Made by a program: the position numbers and the translations under genes
In this document: positions 19,720 to 32,412 of the stretch, piece by piece
Numbering within the stretch: position 1 is the first letter of the stretch
Layout: every line of letters starts with the position of its first letter
Notes under the pieces: generated by a model
What the model was told of the DNA's origin: nothing
Database searches by the model: none
What the model saw: only the letters and a program-made list of their open reading frames with translations
Assembly: GCA_030323885.1 (NCBI GenBank)
Contig: CM059191.1
Coordinates: 103,712,292-103,776,291 of the forward strand
Origin: Branchipolynoe longqiensis
Taxonomy: Eukaryota > Annelida > Polychaeta > Phyllodocida > Polynoidae
Length of the DNA stretch: 64,000 nucleotides
Direction: 5' to 3'

Positions 19720-20010
19720 ACAGGGTGGCCGAATGAGTAGAGCGTCCGTTTCCTGTTTTGGGAGATCGGTAGATCCGAACCCATGAGTTCGTGGGTTCGA
19801 ATCCTGGTCGAGTCAAACCAATGACTTAAACATTGATACTTGTCACTTCCTAGCCAGGCGCTCGGCATTATTAGAATAGGGCAAGGACTGCTTGGCTCAG
19901 TGTCAGGATAATGTGACTTAGTTAGTAGGATATCAGGTCATGGTGCTGGTGGCCTGGTTTCCCAGTGGGGCAGCATTATCATGACAAGAACTTGCCCTGT
20001 TTCAGACTGT
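19720..20010 (+). mobile_element. SINE-C, plus-strand copy
   Basis: The head starts GGGTGGCCGAATGAGTAGAG and carries B box GGTTCGAATCC. The body has CAAACCAATGACTTAAAC, TTGATACTTGTCACTTCCTA, GGGCAAGGACTGCTTGG and the GTGGGGCAGCATTAT block. The 3' end is truncated. SINE-C is the commonest SINE in this window. Confidence 0.75.
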
Positions 20011-20639
20011 CATTATGAACGCTCATAGTCAGGCCAAGCGTACACTAAGCGACACTTACGACATCCGTCACACCTTTGGAGGAACGCCTGTCAACAGTCA
20101 ACTATCAACTATTAAACTGTTAACTGGCAACCCCTGACAGCTCATCAGGATGTGACTTCAACGTGAATGAAATTGTGTGTGTGTGCGTGTGTGTGTGTCT
20201 GTGTGTGTGTGTCACACACACCCCTGTAGAAACATGGCATTGTTTACATCTAACAGGGCCGTGCATAGTAGCGTGCCCCTCTGTGCAAGAGGAGGGCTGT
20301 ACTGTGCATTAGCCTTTGCTGCCATTCATTAGGAATCCCAACGGCAAATGTTAGCTGCATGATGGCGTTGTGATTATGGCACAGACCAGAGACCTGGTGG
20401 AGAGAATGGGGAGGGGGGAAGGGAGGGGTGGGGTGGAGTGCCCTCCAGAGAGGATGCTGGGTATGGTGTAATCAATACTGCACCGCTCACTGCGTCCCCT
20501 CTACCCCCACACCACCGACACCCCCCCCCCCCCTCTCACCGCCGAACCCCCTAACCAATTATTGGGCTTGTCTTTGAGGCAGTCCCCAGGGAATGACTTC
20601 CAGGTCTGCGGTGCGCATGCGTGCGCGCACGCGTAAAGG

Positions 20640-20815
20640 TGTGGGTGTGGGTTTGGGGGTAGTGGTGTCTAGCCGGGGTGTGGGGTGTGTGAGGTGTGGG
20701 TTTGGGGTTAGTGGTGTATAGTCGGTGTGTGGTGAGGTGAGGGTGTGTGAGGTGTGGGTTTGGCTGTCATGGGGTGTGTAAGATGTAAAATGTAAGTGCA
20801 GGGTTAGGGTGTATG
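20640..20815. repeat. GTGTGGGTTTGGGG minisatellite
   Basis: Units of about 65-75 bp built on GTGAGGTGTGGGTTTGGGG. The 108-codon minus-strand frame here is a product of this repeat. Confidence 0.6.
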
Positions 20816-21261
20816 GGGTATGTAGGAGTAAGTAACTATGCACTACATCAACCATAGCTATGTTGGCACACCAAGCAAATATCACGTTTAGCCAAATGAA
20901 CTGATCGCAATGAAGAGGATGTTTATTGTTGAATTGCGATTAGAAATAAAATCTATAAGTATGTGTTTGCGGGTTTTGTCTTTAAATGTTTTCGGAATTG
21001 TTGACATCATTATTCCCAGCAAGGTGACATTTTTTTTCTCAAATATTGACTGGAGAGAAGATGGTGAATTAATAGTAATTTTGATGAAATACAACGTATT
21101 TTTCGGCCATAATTTGCTGATGGGATTAACATTTCAATGTGTATTGTCACAACTTTCATCTTCGTGTAATTTAATGGGAACCCTTTCAATGGGCAAATCT
21201 TATTTGCGCCGACAATGTCGCAAATCGTTGACTTTAAAACATTTCACAACAGCTCATCTTT

Positions 21262-21350
21262 GTAAATCGTGTCCGACTGTCTGACAAGTCGTGGGCGACT
21301 GTCTGACAAATCGTGTACGACTGTCTGACAAGTCGTGGGCCACTGTCTGA
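21262..21350. repeat. Short tandem repeat GACTGTCTGACAAGTCGTGG
   Basis: About four units of roughly 26 bp (GACTGTCTGACAAGTCGTGG plus spacer). No coding function is suggested. Confidence 0.6.
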
Positions 21351-22130
21351 ACAGTGTGGTAAGTCTAGTCGTGTGAGTAGGGCGAGTGCGGCTGAGACAA
21401 GCCCACATAGCAATATATAGACTTCACCCAGAGTCACAGGACCGGGCCAAATGGATTGGAGCCCTGCAATGAATACCAAGGGCCACCTGATTGTCCCGCC
21501 ACCAATTACCAAATACACAACCTTTTTATTTCCGCCATTTCCATACTTGTATAAATATTATAAATGTACATCTAAAGGACTGAGGTAAAGTAGATATAAT
21601 TCAGCCTTAACTACTCTATCATCTTGACCATTATATAACTCTATCAGTATCCGGTTTAGATCAGCAGAAATATACTGGAACAAAAATTGTACGCCTAAAG
21701 AAGCTATAACTTATAAACGCCCTTTCGTCTGCGGTCAGTTCACAGCGCTAAGCACAAAATCTAATCACCGACATAGCGATGGTTTATATGACACGCTAAA
21801 GTGGTCAGTAGAATGTTTACAGCTGCCTTTGAACCCAACACAGAGACCTGACGATGCTGCCTGGCTGGGCTCTCCACCTCTGGCTGCCCAGGTGTGTGGA
21901 AGTGGTCTCCACCAATCAGAACGCCCTGCCCACCGTCTGACCACCCCCCCGCAACCCCCTCCCCCCGAGCAGCTCCCCGGTCACCTGTCGATGCAAGGCC
22001 GGACCCGACGGCAGTCGCCTTATTTATAGCCGGCTTAGGATCAATGTTGGTATTCTTAGCTGGAGCTTGCGCTAGGGGGCGTCAACTGGGGTGGGGAGGT
22101 GGATGTGGGGGGTGGGTCTATGTATAGTCT
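21350..22130. other. No recognised feature
   Basis: Mixed intergenic sequence with a C-rich stretch near 21940-21970. No supported gene. Confidence 0.35.
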
Positions 22131-22530
22131 GCATTGCAGGTCAGTGATTGGTGAGTCTGCAGGTCATTGTGACCTTAATTGGTGCTGCTTGGTAGGTCAG
22201 GATTACAGGTTGCAGATCAGTGCACAGTAACGGTGTGTGGTGATTGGTAGGTCAACGTTAGAGTCTGTAGGTCATTGTGACCTTAATTGGTCGTGATTGA
22301 TATATCACTATTTCAGGTTGCAGGTCAGTGCGTAGTAACTGGGTGGTGGTCGGGAGGTCAGTGTCGCAGTCTGTAGGTCAGTGGTAGTGCCTGGTGTGAC
22401 CTTAACTGTCAGCGCACTGTGGCAGGTCACTGATGTCTGGTTTTGACCTTGACTATCAGCGCATTGTGGCACACTGTGGCAGGCCCGCCGGTGCCTGGTG
22501 TCATCCTGAATGTCGCTGGTGCGTGGCGTG
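22130..22530. repeat. Degenerate GTAGGTCAGTG-type repeat
   Basis: Blocks such as GCAGGTCATTGTGACCTTAA recur at irregular spacing of about 40-120 bp. TGACCTTAA half-sites are frequent. Diverged minisatellite. Confidence 0.45.
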
Positions 22531-22744
22531 TGAGGTGCCCACTGCCGTCTGTCCCCCACTGCAGCGGGGCGAGATGAAGGGGAGGGGGAGAAGGGCTGGG
22601 CCGGCCTAATGACGACATAATGGGCGCATTAGTAGCGGTTGGACGGTGGGCACTGCGGCTGCGCGGTAACCCTTGGTAACGCGCCACCACATGCCCCAAT
22701 CTCTCCTCAGACAAGCCACCCATTACAGCCACCCCTCAGACAAC

Positions 22745-24015
22745 ACAGACTGCCTATCGCCACACCATAGCTAACACAGCCCGCCTACGGCACCTATTAT
22801 CGCCACACCATAGAAAACACAGACCGCCTACTGCACCTATTATCACCACACCATAGCTAACACAGCCTGCCTACTGCACCTATTATTGCCACACCATAGC
22901 TAACACAGCCCACCTACTGCACCTACTATCACCACACCATAGCTAACACAGCCCACCTACAGCACCTATTATCACCACACCATAGCTAACACAGCTCGCC
23001 TACTGCACCTTTTATCACCACACCATAGCTAACACAGCCCACCTACAGCACCTATTATCACCACACCATAGCTAACACAGCCCGCCTACTGCACCTATTA
23101 TCACCACACCATAGCTAACACAGCCCACCTACTGCACCTATTATCACCACACCATAGCTAACACAGCCCGCCTACTGCACCTATTATCGCCACATCATAG
23201 CTAACACAGCCCGCCTAATGCACCTATTATCGCCACACCATAGAAAACACAGGCCCCTACCGCACCTATTATCGCCACACCATAGCTAACACAGCCGGTC
23301 TACTGCCCCTATTATCGCCACACCAAAGAAAATACAGCCCACCTACTGCACCTATTATCGCCACCCCATAGCTAACACAGCCGGTCTACTGCCCCTATTA
23401 TCGCCACACCAAAGAAAACACAGCCCGCATACTGCCCCAATTATCGCCACACCATAGCTAACACAACCCGCCTACTGCACCTATTATCGCCACACCATAG
23501 CTAACACAGCCTGCGTACTGCACCTATTATCGCCACATCATAGCTAACACAGCCCACCTGCTGCACCTATTATCAACATACCATAGCTAACACAGCCCTC
23601 CTACTGCACCTATTATCGCCACACCATAGAATACACAGACCGCCTACTGTCCCTATTATCACCACATCATAGCTATCACAGGCTGCCTACTGCCCCTATT
23701 ATCACCACACCATAGCCAACACAGCCCACCTACTGCCCCTATTATTGCCACATCATAGCTAACACAGCCCGCCTACTGCAGCTATTATCGCCACATCATA
23801 GCTAACACAGCCTGCCTGCTGCACCTATTATCACCCCATCATAGCTAACACAGCCTGCCTACATCACCTATTATCACCACATCATAGCCAATACAGCCCA
23901 CTTACTGCACCTATTATCGCCACATCATAGCCAACACAGCCCACAAATGGCACCTATTATCGGCACACCATATCCAACACAGCCCACCTACTGCACCTAT
24001 TATCGCCACACCCTA
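22745..24015. repeat. 43-bp minisatellite, about 29 units
   Basis: The unit contains CACCTATTATCACCACACC followed by ATAGCTAACACAGCCCACCT. Units vary at a few positions (GCC/ACC, CATCATAG/CACCATAG). It is not coding. Confidence 0.85.
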
Positions 24016-24880
24016 GCCCTATAGTGCTACTAGAGCAAATAATGCACCACTACTAAAGCAGACCAGAAGCCAAATAAAAGCTCATGAGAGAAGCACGCTG
24101 GAAATGGCTGCCAATGTGTGGAATGCCCAAACGGTAAAGGAACGACAAATTCCTGACCTAAAAACTTACAAAAAATATCTGTGCAAAATAAGGCTAGGAA
24201 ACCCCCAGTAAGCTGCACTGCAAAGGGGCATGTGATATGTCACGGCCCACCAGCAGGACGCCCAATGGAAGGTAACCATTCCAAAAGTAGCCAGATAACA
24301 CACCACACAGCTACATACAAGCCTATGATATGTAAATAGGAGTAGGCTAGTCTAGTAATAAGAGTAGAAAAAATAAATACATATATACCAAGAAAATCAA
24401 AAAAAACTAACATAGGCTATTAACCTACCAACCAATTATCTATCTTCTACTGAAATGCAGGCAATCAAATACATTATCAGCAGCTACTGTGTGGTAAGAT
24501 AACACTACAACTGGCCAGCATTGAAAACAAGCCTGGGTACCCGGGCTTATATGCTATGGACAGTATAAATACAGCCTCAATAAAAACAAATTAAAAAAAG
24601 AAAAAAAATAGTCGCCATGAGTGTGCACAGTCTGTAGACGTCCTGATATGAGCTTGGATGTTGCCATGATGCAAAACTCCAACAACCAACCAACCATCTA
24701 ACAGTGACAGCGAGTTGTCAGTTCATGGCAAGCCGCAATTAGCTGACTGATTTGTTTCACTCAGTTGGACTGCCTAATTACCCGGCATGCTCTCTGACAC
24801 CATGGTGTGACGTCACGCTACTGCCACATGTCCATTACACAGATCGCGTTGTTAGGCTTGCATTAAGCTTTTATGGTCAT
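24016..24880. other. Mostly unassigned; SINE-C 3' fragment near 24605
   Basis: At about 24605-24705 there is a plus-strand SINE-C 3' end (GCCATGAGTGTGCAC, GATGTTGCCATGATGC, CCAACAACCAACCAACC). The rest shows no supported feature. Confidence 0.5.
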
Positions 24881-25205
24881 GTATGGGATATTATTAGATT
24901 GTATTGACTTGTATTAGATTGCATTAACTTCGATTGGCTTGTATTGATTTATGTTAGCATGCATTGGTGTGTACTAGCTGGCATTCGTTTGTATTGGTTT
25001 GTTTCGGCTTGTATTGGCTGATTCTGTCTTAAGTTATAGTGATTCGCATTGTCTCATATGGTTTTGTATTGGATTGTTCTGGTTTGTATTTGCTTGTATT
25101 GTCTTATAATAGTTATATGATCTTTATGGTCTTGCATCGACTTGAATGGTTTTGTATTGGTTTGTATTGTATGGGCTTATATTGGCTTGTATTGGCGTTT
25201 TGTGA
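24880..25205. repeat. Degenerate TTGTATTGGC repeat
   Basis: Repeats of about 9-11 bp (GGCTTGTATT, GGTTTGTATT). It explains the 69-codon Leu/Tyr-rich open frame here. Confidence 0.6.
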
Positions 25206-25439
25206 CATACACTTCCCTCCCCCCCCCTACACTTTGCGGATGTCTTGACTATTGCTAATGTAGTTAGTTTTCATTGTACTATTTGTAGTCGACAATGGAA
25301 AATCACCTGATACGTGATCTGCTCTTCTTAGAAAAATATATGGTGAGCTCTGCAACTTGAATTGCCACATGCAACTTGCCCTGTGGCGAATCGTGCATCT
25401 CGGGGAGTGTATCACAGGAATGCCTGTCTCTGATGTGGC

Positions 25440-26050
25440 AAATCTCACGTAGCCCCTCTCACGCAGCCCCTCTCACACAGCCTCTCATACACTGCTCTCA
25501 TATATATGCATCGCATTGGGGGGAGGAGTGTATCACGGGAATGCCTGCCTCTGATGTGGCAGCCCCTCTCATGCAGCCCCTCTCACACAGCCCCTTTCAT
25601 ACACTACTCTAATATATATGCCTAGAGCGCAGCCTCTCTCATATATATATATACTCCTATCAAAGAACTTCTCACATAGTCTCACTCATACAGCCCTTCT
25701 CACAAAGCCCTTCTTACACAACAACCTCTCATGCAACCCTTCTCAGGTGGTCTCTATCACACAGCCCCTCTCATGTGGTCCCTTTCACGTGACCCCTCTC
25801 AAACGGTCCCTCTCACACTGGGCCCCTCTCACACGGCCCTTATCACACCACCCCCATCACAAAGTGTTCCTCTCCTACGGCCCCTCTCACATGGCCCTCG
25901 TCACGAAGCCCTCTCATACAAGCCCCTCTCACTCAACATCTCTTACATGGCCCTTATCACATGGCCCTCCTCATACATGACCCTCCTCATGCATGGCCTC
26001 CCTCACACAGGGCCCCTCTCACACGGGCCCTCTCACACGGCCCCTCTCAT
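25440..26050. repeat. CCCCTCTCACA-type minisatellite
   Basis: Units of about 16-20 bp (AGCCCCTCTCACACGGCCC). It accounts for two long Ser/His/Pro-rich open frames, which I do not accept as genes. Confidence 0.75.
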
Positions 26051-26115
26051 GCCTGTGCGTCTCCCCTGGGGCTGTGGATCGCCTTCATCAGTCTCATTGT
26101 GTGACCTGATATTAA

Positions 26116-26462
26116 AGTTGCATAGTCCGATGGTTTTGAATTTCTGTATTTTTTCTAAGATAAATATATTAGATCGATCACTAGTATCTACTTTACACTA
26201 GTTCAAAGTTACTTATATTTTAAATGGTAAACTTTAGAGATATTTTGAGTGCAAACATGGAAAATTAGTTTTGGCAAGGTTGCCAAAACTCTGACACCAT
26301 AGACTTCTGCAGTAACAGGTTCTATTAAATTGACTCAATATTGCCTTCTATGCAGAATCAAATGCTTAATAAGTGCATCAGTATCTAAGTTAGATATGTA
26401 AAATACTATCTAGGTAATTGGTTTGGTTTTGAAAATTTGATATTTCATCAGACTATGCAGCT
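26116..26462. mobile_element. TTAA-family TIR element, copy 1
   Basis: The ends AGTTGCATAGTCCGATG and CAGACTATGCAGCT are inverse, and TTAA flanks both. Length is 347 bp. TTAA targets are typical of piggyBac-type transposons, though Kolobok also uses TTAA. No transposase. Confidence 0.75.
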
Positions 26463-26659
26463 TTAACACGCCGTTATCACACCCGGGCATCTAATCCAAA
26501 ACCACTGACCTTGCGCTGACATTGACTGACCTCCCCGAACCCAACGTGGGCACCCGTAGCGGTCATGTAAGGAATCAGGCGCCGCGGGACTACGGTGTGA
26601 GAGAAGTGCGAGGTGTTATGGATCTTAGTCATCCCTGCATCCCTGAGGCATGGTTGAAG

Positions 26660-27185
26660 AAGCACCGCCTCACTGCCTCACCTCCTCACCACCTCACCGC
26701 CGTCTCACCACCTCACTAACTCACCACCTTATTGCCTCACCACCTCACCATTCTCACCGCCACTTCACCTCTCCGCCTCACCACCTCACTGCATCACCAC
26801 CACATCACCACACCACCTCACTGACTCACCACTTCACCACCTCACTGCATCACCACCACACCACCACACCACCTCATCACCTCACCACCTCACCATCCCA
26901 CCACTTCCCCGCCTCACAATCACACAACCCCACCACCCCACCATCTCACCACCTCACCATCTCACCACCACACCAACTCACCACCTCATCACCTCACCAT
27001 CTCACCACATCACCACCTGACCATCCCACCACTTCCCCAACTCACCATTACACAACCTCACCACCTCACCACCCCACCACCTCACCATCTCACCCCCTCA
27101 CCACCACACGACCTCACCACCACACCCCATCACCACCATACCACACCACTACATCACCATATCACCATATCACCATATCACCACA
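26660..27185. repeat. CACCTCACCA degenerate simple repeat
   Basis: A pyrimidine/adenine repeat based on CTCACCACC. The 212-codon His/Ser/Pro frame is an artefact of it. Confidence 0.8.
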
Positions 27186-27830
27186 TCGCCACAGGACACA
27201 ACCCTTCTTAAAACTGAGGCGCCCCAGCCTATTAATTCCATTTGCCCCACTATCAGCGCCACCTATCTGTTCTCGGCTGTATTATTAGTGCCCGCACTGA
27301 TTTCCACCCACGTTTCTCCAGGCTGCCACTCGGGCGCCACAGAGCGATCTGCTCAAAGATAAGCACAGCACAAGATGGCACCCCACCCCGACTGTGTGAG
27401 CTGAGCCTACAGTTACCGACACAGTCCTCAGAAGGTGCGGGTTCAAACTCCCTTTTATCCAGTATTTATTTTATAATTCAGAACGTCATGCACGTCGATA
27501 TCTTATAATCTTGTCTCCCATTCTCCAAATCATAATGCGCTCGATAGTTTAATCAGCCTTCACATTGGCCAGACTTTCTTGGCTGTTTTCTTTTGAAAAT
27601 AATCCAAAAAGGGAAGACATTTCACAACCATCGAGCAATTTTCATGGTTGCGTTCTTTTTTAAATAAATAATTTTTAAAAGGCAGAAATTTCAAAAAGCC
27701 ATGAAGACCAAAAATCGACCAGCCGACCACCGATGGCGGAATTGAATTTAAGCCCGCCACATCATCCAGCATTACATTACAGTGTCACAAAACTAACACG
27801 CTCTCTGGCGGCAGATAATAAACGGCACCA

Positions 27831-27879
27831 ACTTCCGGTAATGGCCCTCTCGGTCGGCCCTGCGCATGCGCAACCGGAA
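27831..27879. promoter_or_regulatory. NRF1/ETS promoter-like patch
   Basis: ACTTCCGG at 27831-27838, a perfect NRF1-type palindrome TGCGCATGCGCA at 27861-27872, and ACCGGAAA overlapping its end. Tight clustering of these sites is typical of animal housekeeping promoters. No downstream gene is recognised; a SINE-C begins at about 27950. Confidence 0.4.
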
Positions 27880-27949
27880 ACTAGCTTCCCGTCGTCGATT
27901 CTTTCTATTTACGGCCGGCGAAATTAATCTGTGCCCTGGAGGTGGATGT

Positions 27950-28276
27950 TTGTTGTTTTTTATGTCCTAGCAACATCTAAGGTCATATCAGGATGGGTAC
28001 TGACTTGTGACAGTGTGCACTCATGGCAACTTTATAGTGCTGCCCCACTGGGAAACCAGGCCGCTGGCACCATGACATTGTTTCCCACTCAGTCACATTA
28101 TCCTGACACTGAGCACACCAGTCCTTGCCCTGTCCTAATAATGCCGAGCGCCTGGCTTGGAAGCGACAAGTATAAATTTGTTAAGTCATTGGTTTGACTC
28201 GACCAGGGTTCAAACTCATGATCCCAGGATCTACCAGCACAGGAGACAGACACTCTAGCTCATTCGGCCATCCCCT
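27950..28276 (-). mobile_element. SINE-C, minus-strand full copy
   Basis: Runs from CCTAGCAACATCTAAGG to the inverted tRNA-like head (GCTCATTCGGCCATCC). It includes the inverse B box (GGGTTCAAACTC). Confidence 0.7.
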
Positions 28277-28372
28277 CTGGTCTCCCTGAAGGTGGAGGCC
28301 GTTGGACTCACCGTTCGGCAACTATTTCAACCACTATTTGGAATCTTCTTAACTTCTCTTTCAACCGAACAG

Positions 28373-28675
28373 ATGTGATGGCCGAATGAGTTGAGCGCCT
28401 GTCCCCTGTTTTTGTAGATCGTGGTCTAGTCAAACCAATTACTTAAAAATTGATACTTGTCGCTTCCTAGCCAGATGCTCGGCATTGATACGATAGGGCA
28501 AGGAGTGGTTGGCTCAGTGTCACTGTCAGGACAATGTGACTGAGTGGGATATCAAGGCATGGTGCTGAAAACCTGGTCTCCCAGTGGGTCAGCACTATAA
28601 AGTCGCCATGAGCGTGCACTGTCACAAGTCAGTTCCTGGCCTGACATGACGTTGTTTCCAGGACGTAAAACTCGA
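28373..28675 (+). mobile_element. SINE-C, plus-strand copy
   Basis: Starts TGATGGCCGAATGAGTTGAG, has a short internal deletion across the B box, then the standard body, and ends CCAGGACGTAAAACTC. Confidence 0.7.
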
Positions 28676-28754
28676 ACAAGGAACCCACTATCTCTTTGCA
28701 CACATTGTGGGTGCCATCTGCATGTATCCAGTATCCCCACAGCAGGGTCCCAAC

Positions 28755-28975
28755 CTGCATTAGTGCATCAGAAGCAGTACACGGCCCGCATTGGTGCATC
28801 AGAAGCAGTACACGGCCTGCATCGGTGTGTCAGAAGCAGTACACGATCTGCATTGGTGTGTCAGAAGCAGTACACGGCCTGTCTTAGTACATCAGAAGCA
28901 GGACACGGCCCGCATTGGTGCATCAGAAGCAGTACACAGCCTGTCTTAGTGCATCACAAGCTGTACACGGCCTGC
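28755..28975. repeat. 31-bp minisatellite, about 7 units
   Basis: Unit GTGCATCAGAAGCAGTACAC plus GGCCCGCATTG. It explains the repeated SSTRPALV-like translation. Confidence 0.8.
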
Positions 28976-29262
28976 ACACATACACATACACTCACATGCA
29001 CACTCTCACACACATACACACACACTCTCACACACTCACACGCACACTCACATGTACACACACACTCACATGCACACTCACACACATACACACACTCTCA
29101 CACATTCACCCACACACACTCACACCCACACGCACACTCACATGCACACACATACACACACTCACATGCACACTCACACATACACACACATGCACACACA
29201 TACACACACTCACACTCACACACACACTCACATGCACACTCACACATATACATGCACACATG
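28976..29262. repeat. CA-rich microsatellite
   Basis: CACACTCACATGCACA-type repeat of about 290 bp. Confidence 0.85.
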
Positions 29263-29461
29263 GTTAAGGTCCCCTACATTAATCAGGCACAATATCCAGG
29301 AAACCGTCTAGAAAATACATTAATGGGTTTGGTATCTATGGAGAGACCTCCATAATTATAATGGGGGCATAACAGCATCCCATAGATGAGTGTAGGGAAA
29401 TAAGTAGTGGTATTGTTGTGTTGCCATGGTGAATCGAGAGATCCAGTTGAGCATGTGTTAA

Positions 29462-29900
29462 AGTTCTATAGTCCGATGGTTTTCACTTTCTATCATTTTT
29501 CTGAGATAAATATATTGAAATGATTGTTACAATCTACCTTACTTCAGTTTGAAGTAACTTTGGTTTTAAATGACTAGGCTTTAAGATATTGGAAGTGTAA
29601 ACATGCAACGGTAGTTTCGACAAGCATCCCAAAAACCCTGACACCATAGGCTTCATGCAGCACTAACAGGTTCTGTTAAATTGACTCAGTATCCCCTTCT
29701 GTGTAGCAACAAATGCATAATAGCTGCATCAGTATCTACGTCAGATATGTAGAATCAAAAAGCTTGTTTTATTTAATGATGCGTCTAGAGCACATTGGTT
29801 TTCATATCATCAGCTATTGGACGTTAAATATATATGTAGAATCAAATCTAGCTAATTGTTTTGGTTTTGAAATGTTGATGCTCCATCGTACTATGCAGCT
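29462..29900. mobile_element. TTAA-family TIR element, copy 2
   Basis: The left end TTAA-AGTTCTATAGTCCGATG and right end CTATGCAGCT-ATAA; the right target copy has one change. Length is 439 bp, with an internal insertion near 29745-29840 compared with copy 1. Confidence 0.7.
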
Positions 29901-30113
29901 ATAACTTAAGCAGACATGTGACAAGGTTAGTCGCACCGCACGGTGAATCATTACAGCGACGCGCCCCCTAGCGGCCGCTGCGGTCGGAGCGTTTAGTGAA
30001 GCGCCGCGGGTGGCGCTCAATGCGGGGTTTTAGGCGGGAAAGCCACGCTATGAATGGAAGTCGTCAGGCCGTTCTCAGCAGACGACATTGCGCGACGCGG
30101 CAACCGGCGGTCA

Positions 30114-30124
30114 CCAATCACGTG
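30114..30124. promoter_or_regulatory. CCAAT and CACGTG cluster
   Basis: CCAATCACGTGACGTG: a CCAAT box directly joined to a CACGTG E-box (30119-30124). A second CACGTG (30396-30401) and CCAATCAGCG (30416-30425) lie just before the putative first exon at 30452. Confidence 0.45.
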
Positions 30125-30179
30125 ACGTGTATTTTTAGTCGCCGGCGGTCAGTGAGAGTCGGGTGGGCGGTGAAAAGTG

Positions 30180-30365
30180 GTCGGACCGTTCAGTGCCGTT
30201 CCCTTCAGTGCCGTGCCGTTATATTCCGTTCTATTTTGTTCAGTCCCTTTCCGTTACGTTCCATGTTATTCCGTTCCGTTCCATGCCGTTCAATTCCGTT
30301 CCGTTCCATACCGTTCCGTTCCGTGTCGTTCCATTCCGTGTCATTCTGTGCCGTTCCGTTCGGCA
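30180..30365. repeat. TTCCG pentanucleotide repeat
   Basis: Degenerate (TTCCG)n with GTTCCGTTCC and CATTCCGTG variants. It lies between two promoter-like patches. Confidence 0.8.
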
Positions 30366-30451
30366 GGCGTGCCTACGGCTATGGCGGGCCGTCACCACGT
30401 GACTCAGGCCCCGGCCCAATCAGCGCGCCACAGTTAGAACCATAAAACAAG

Positions 30452-30548
30452 ATGGCCGCTGGGGTACCCGGCGTCTGCCGCCTGTTGTCGGCAAACATCG
30501 GGGCGTCTTCCCTCGGCACCTGTCGGAGTCAGGGCCCGACTGGTGGAG
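30452..30548 (+). CDS. Possible first coding exon (mitochondrial-type leader)
   Basis: The ATG at 30452 has a strong context (A at -3, G at +4) and opens a 32-codon frame starting MAAGVPGVCRLLSANIG. It is rich in Ala, Ser and Arg/Leu with no acidic residue, as in mitochondrial import signals. It ends at a good splice donor (GGAG|GTGAGG, donor GT at 30549), leaving one extra base. Just upstream are CACGTG and CCAATCAG. No matching downstream exon was recognised, since a 1-kb CCCACACA array follows. It could be a true first exon of a gene extending right, or chance in a CpG-rich patch. Confidence 0.3.
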
Positions 30549-30794
30549 GTGAGGGTTGGAGTGAGGGTGGGGATGTGGGTGGGGGTGCTGTAGCCTGAGG
30601 CATTGTGGGAGTATTATCAACGCTCCCACCCATCGATGACTGTCTCACTATGATCGCATAGCTCACACCACAGCCCCCCTCCACCACACACGCCCTCCCC
30701 ACACACATGCGCACTAACGCACTTCCGGTCTGTCAATCACAGCCATGCCCGCGTGACTTTACTCCTCTAGTTCTCCCCATCATTTCCACCCCAC

Positions 30795-31830
30795 CCAAAC
30801 ACCCACACACACATACACACATACACACACATCCACGCCCACACACCAACACACCCACAAGCCCACACACCCACACACCCACACACCAACACACCCACAA
30901 ACCCACAAACACACACACCCACACACACACACATACACACACATCCACGCCCACACACCAACACACCCACAAACCCACACACCCACAAACCCACACACCT
31001 ACACAACCACACATCCACACACCCACACACCAACACACCCACAAACCCACACACACCCACACACACATACACACACATCCACGCCCACACACCAACACAC
31101 CCACACACCCACAAACCCACACACCTACACAACCACACATCCACACACCCACACACCAACACACCCACAAACACCCAGACCCACACACACATACACACGC
31201 ATCCACGCCCACACACCAACACCCCCACAAACCCACAAACCCACACACCTACTCAACCACACATCCACACACCCACAAACCCACACACCCACAAACCCAC
31301 ACACCCACAAACCCACACACCTACACAACTACACATCCACACACCCACACACCAACACACCCACAAACCCACAAACACCCACACCCACACACACATACAC
31401 ACGCATCCACGCCCACACACCAACACCCCCACAAACCCACACACCCACAAACCCACACACCTACACAACCACACATCCACACACCCACAAACCCACACAC
31501 CCACAAACCCACACACCTACACAACCACACATCCACACACCCACACACCAACACACCCACAAACACACACACCCACACCCACACACCCACACACATACAC
31601 ACACATCCACGCCCACACACCAACACACCCACAAACCCACACACCTACACATCCACACACCCACACACCAACACACCCACAAACCCACACACCCACAAAC
31701 CCACACACCTACACAACCACACATCCACACACCCCCACACTCACACACCCACAAACCCACAAACACACACACCCACACCCACACATCCACACACACACCA
31801 ACACATCCACACACCCACACACAGACATAC
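30795..31830. repeat. CACCCACACA minisatellite, about 1 kb
   Basis: Nested units such as CACACACCAACACACCCACA. It is open in several frames on both strands, which explains the 391-codon Thr/His/Pro and Cys/Val/Gly frames; none is a gene. Confidence 0.9.
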
Positions 31831-31834
31831 ATTA

Positions 31835-32095
31835 TGTTGGTTGGCTGGTTGTTGGAGTCTTACGTCCTGGAAACATCTATAGTCATAACAGAATGTGTAC
31901 CAACTTGTGACAATGCGCACTCATGGTGGCTGTATAATGCTGCCCCACTGGGAAACCAGGGCACCAGCACCCAGTACGCAGTATCCCACTCAGTCACATT
32001 ATCCTGACACTGAGCTCACCAGTCCTTGCATTATCTTTATAATGCCGAGCGCCTAGCTAGGAAGTGACAAGTATCAATTTCTAAGTCATCATTCA
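31835..32095 (-). mobile_element. SINE-C, minus-strand, head missing
   Basis: The tail TTGGTTGGCTGGTTGTTGGA is followed by the usual body to AAGTGACAAGTATCAATTTC. Immediately followed by SINE-B. Confidence 0.7.
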
Positions 32096-32103
32096 GTAGA
32101 TTT

Positions 32104-32412
32104 TGTGTGTTCTCTGTGGCGGAATGGTTAGAGTGTCTGACTTTTTTCTAGGTCAGACTCCTAATCTGAAGGTCGGTGGTTCGATTCCCTGTGACCCCAC
32201 CTCTGCCAATTTCGATTTCCACCACTTGTATAACTTGCAGCATCATCAAAGGCCAGCCGGCCTCATTCGATGTCTATGTGGTGTGGGAGGTTAAAAATCA
32301 CTTGAGTCGGTAAATGTGCAAGCTTGGGCTTTCTATCGACAAACTGTCTAATGGGGAAAACAAGTCTATTCAGTCTTATCCATGACATGCAGTATAAATC
32401 TTCAAGAAAAAC
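32104..32412 (+). mobile_element. SINE-B, copy 2
   Basis: A box TGGCGGAATGG and B box GGTTCGATTCC, with the same duplicated GTCTGAC/GTCAGAC arm. The 3' end AAATCTTCAAGAAAAAC differs from copy 1 and matches copy 3. Confidence 0.75.

Noticed and set aside
20910..21284. 124-codon open frame at 20910
   Set aside because: Hydrophobic and AT-driven with no domain I can recognise; its end runs into a tandem repeat. No promoter or splice context supports it.
22745..24015. CRISPR-like regular repeats
   Set aside because: The 43-bp units are contiguous with no unique spacers and the DNA is animal; it is a minisatellite.
30795..31830. Long Thr/His/Pro and Cys/Val/Gly open frames
   Set aside because: They are translations of CCCACACA-type simple sequence and are open on both strands.
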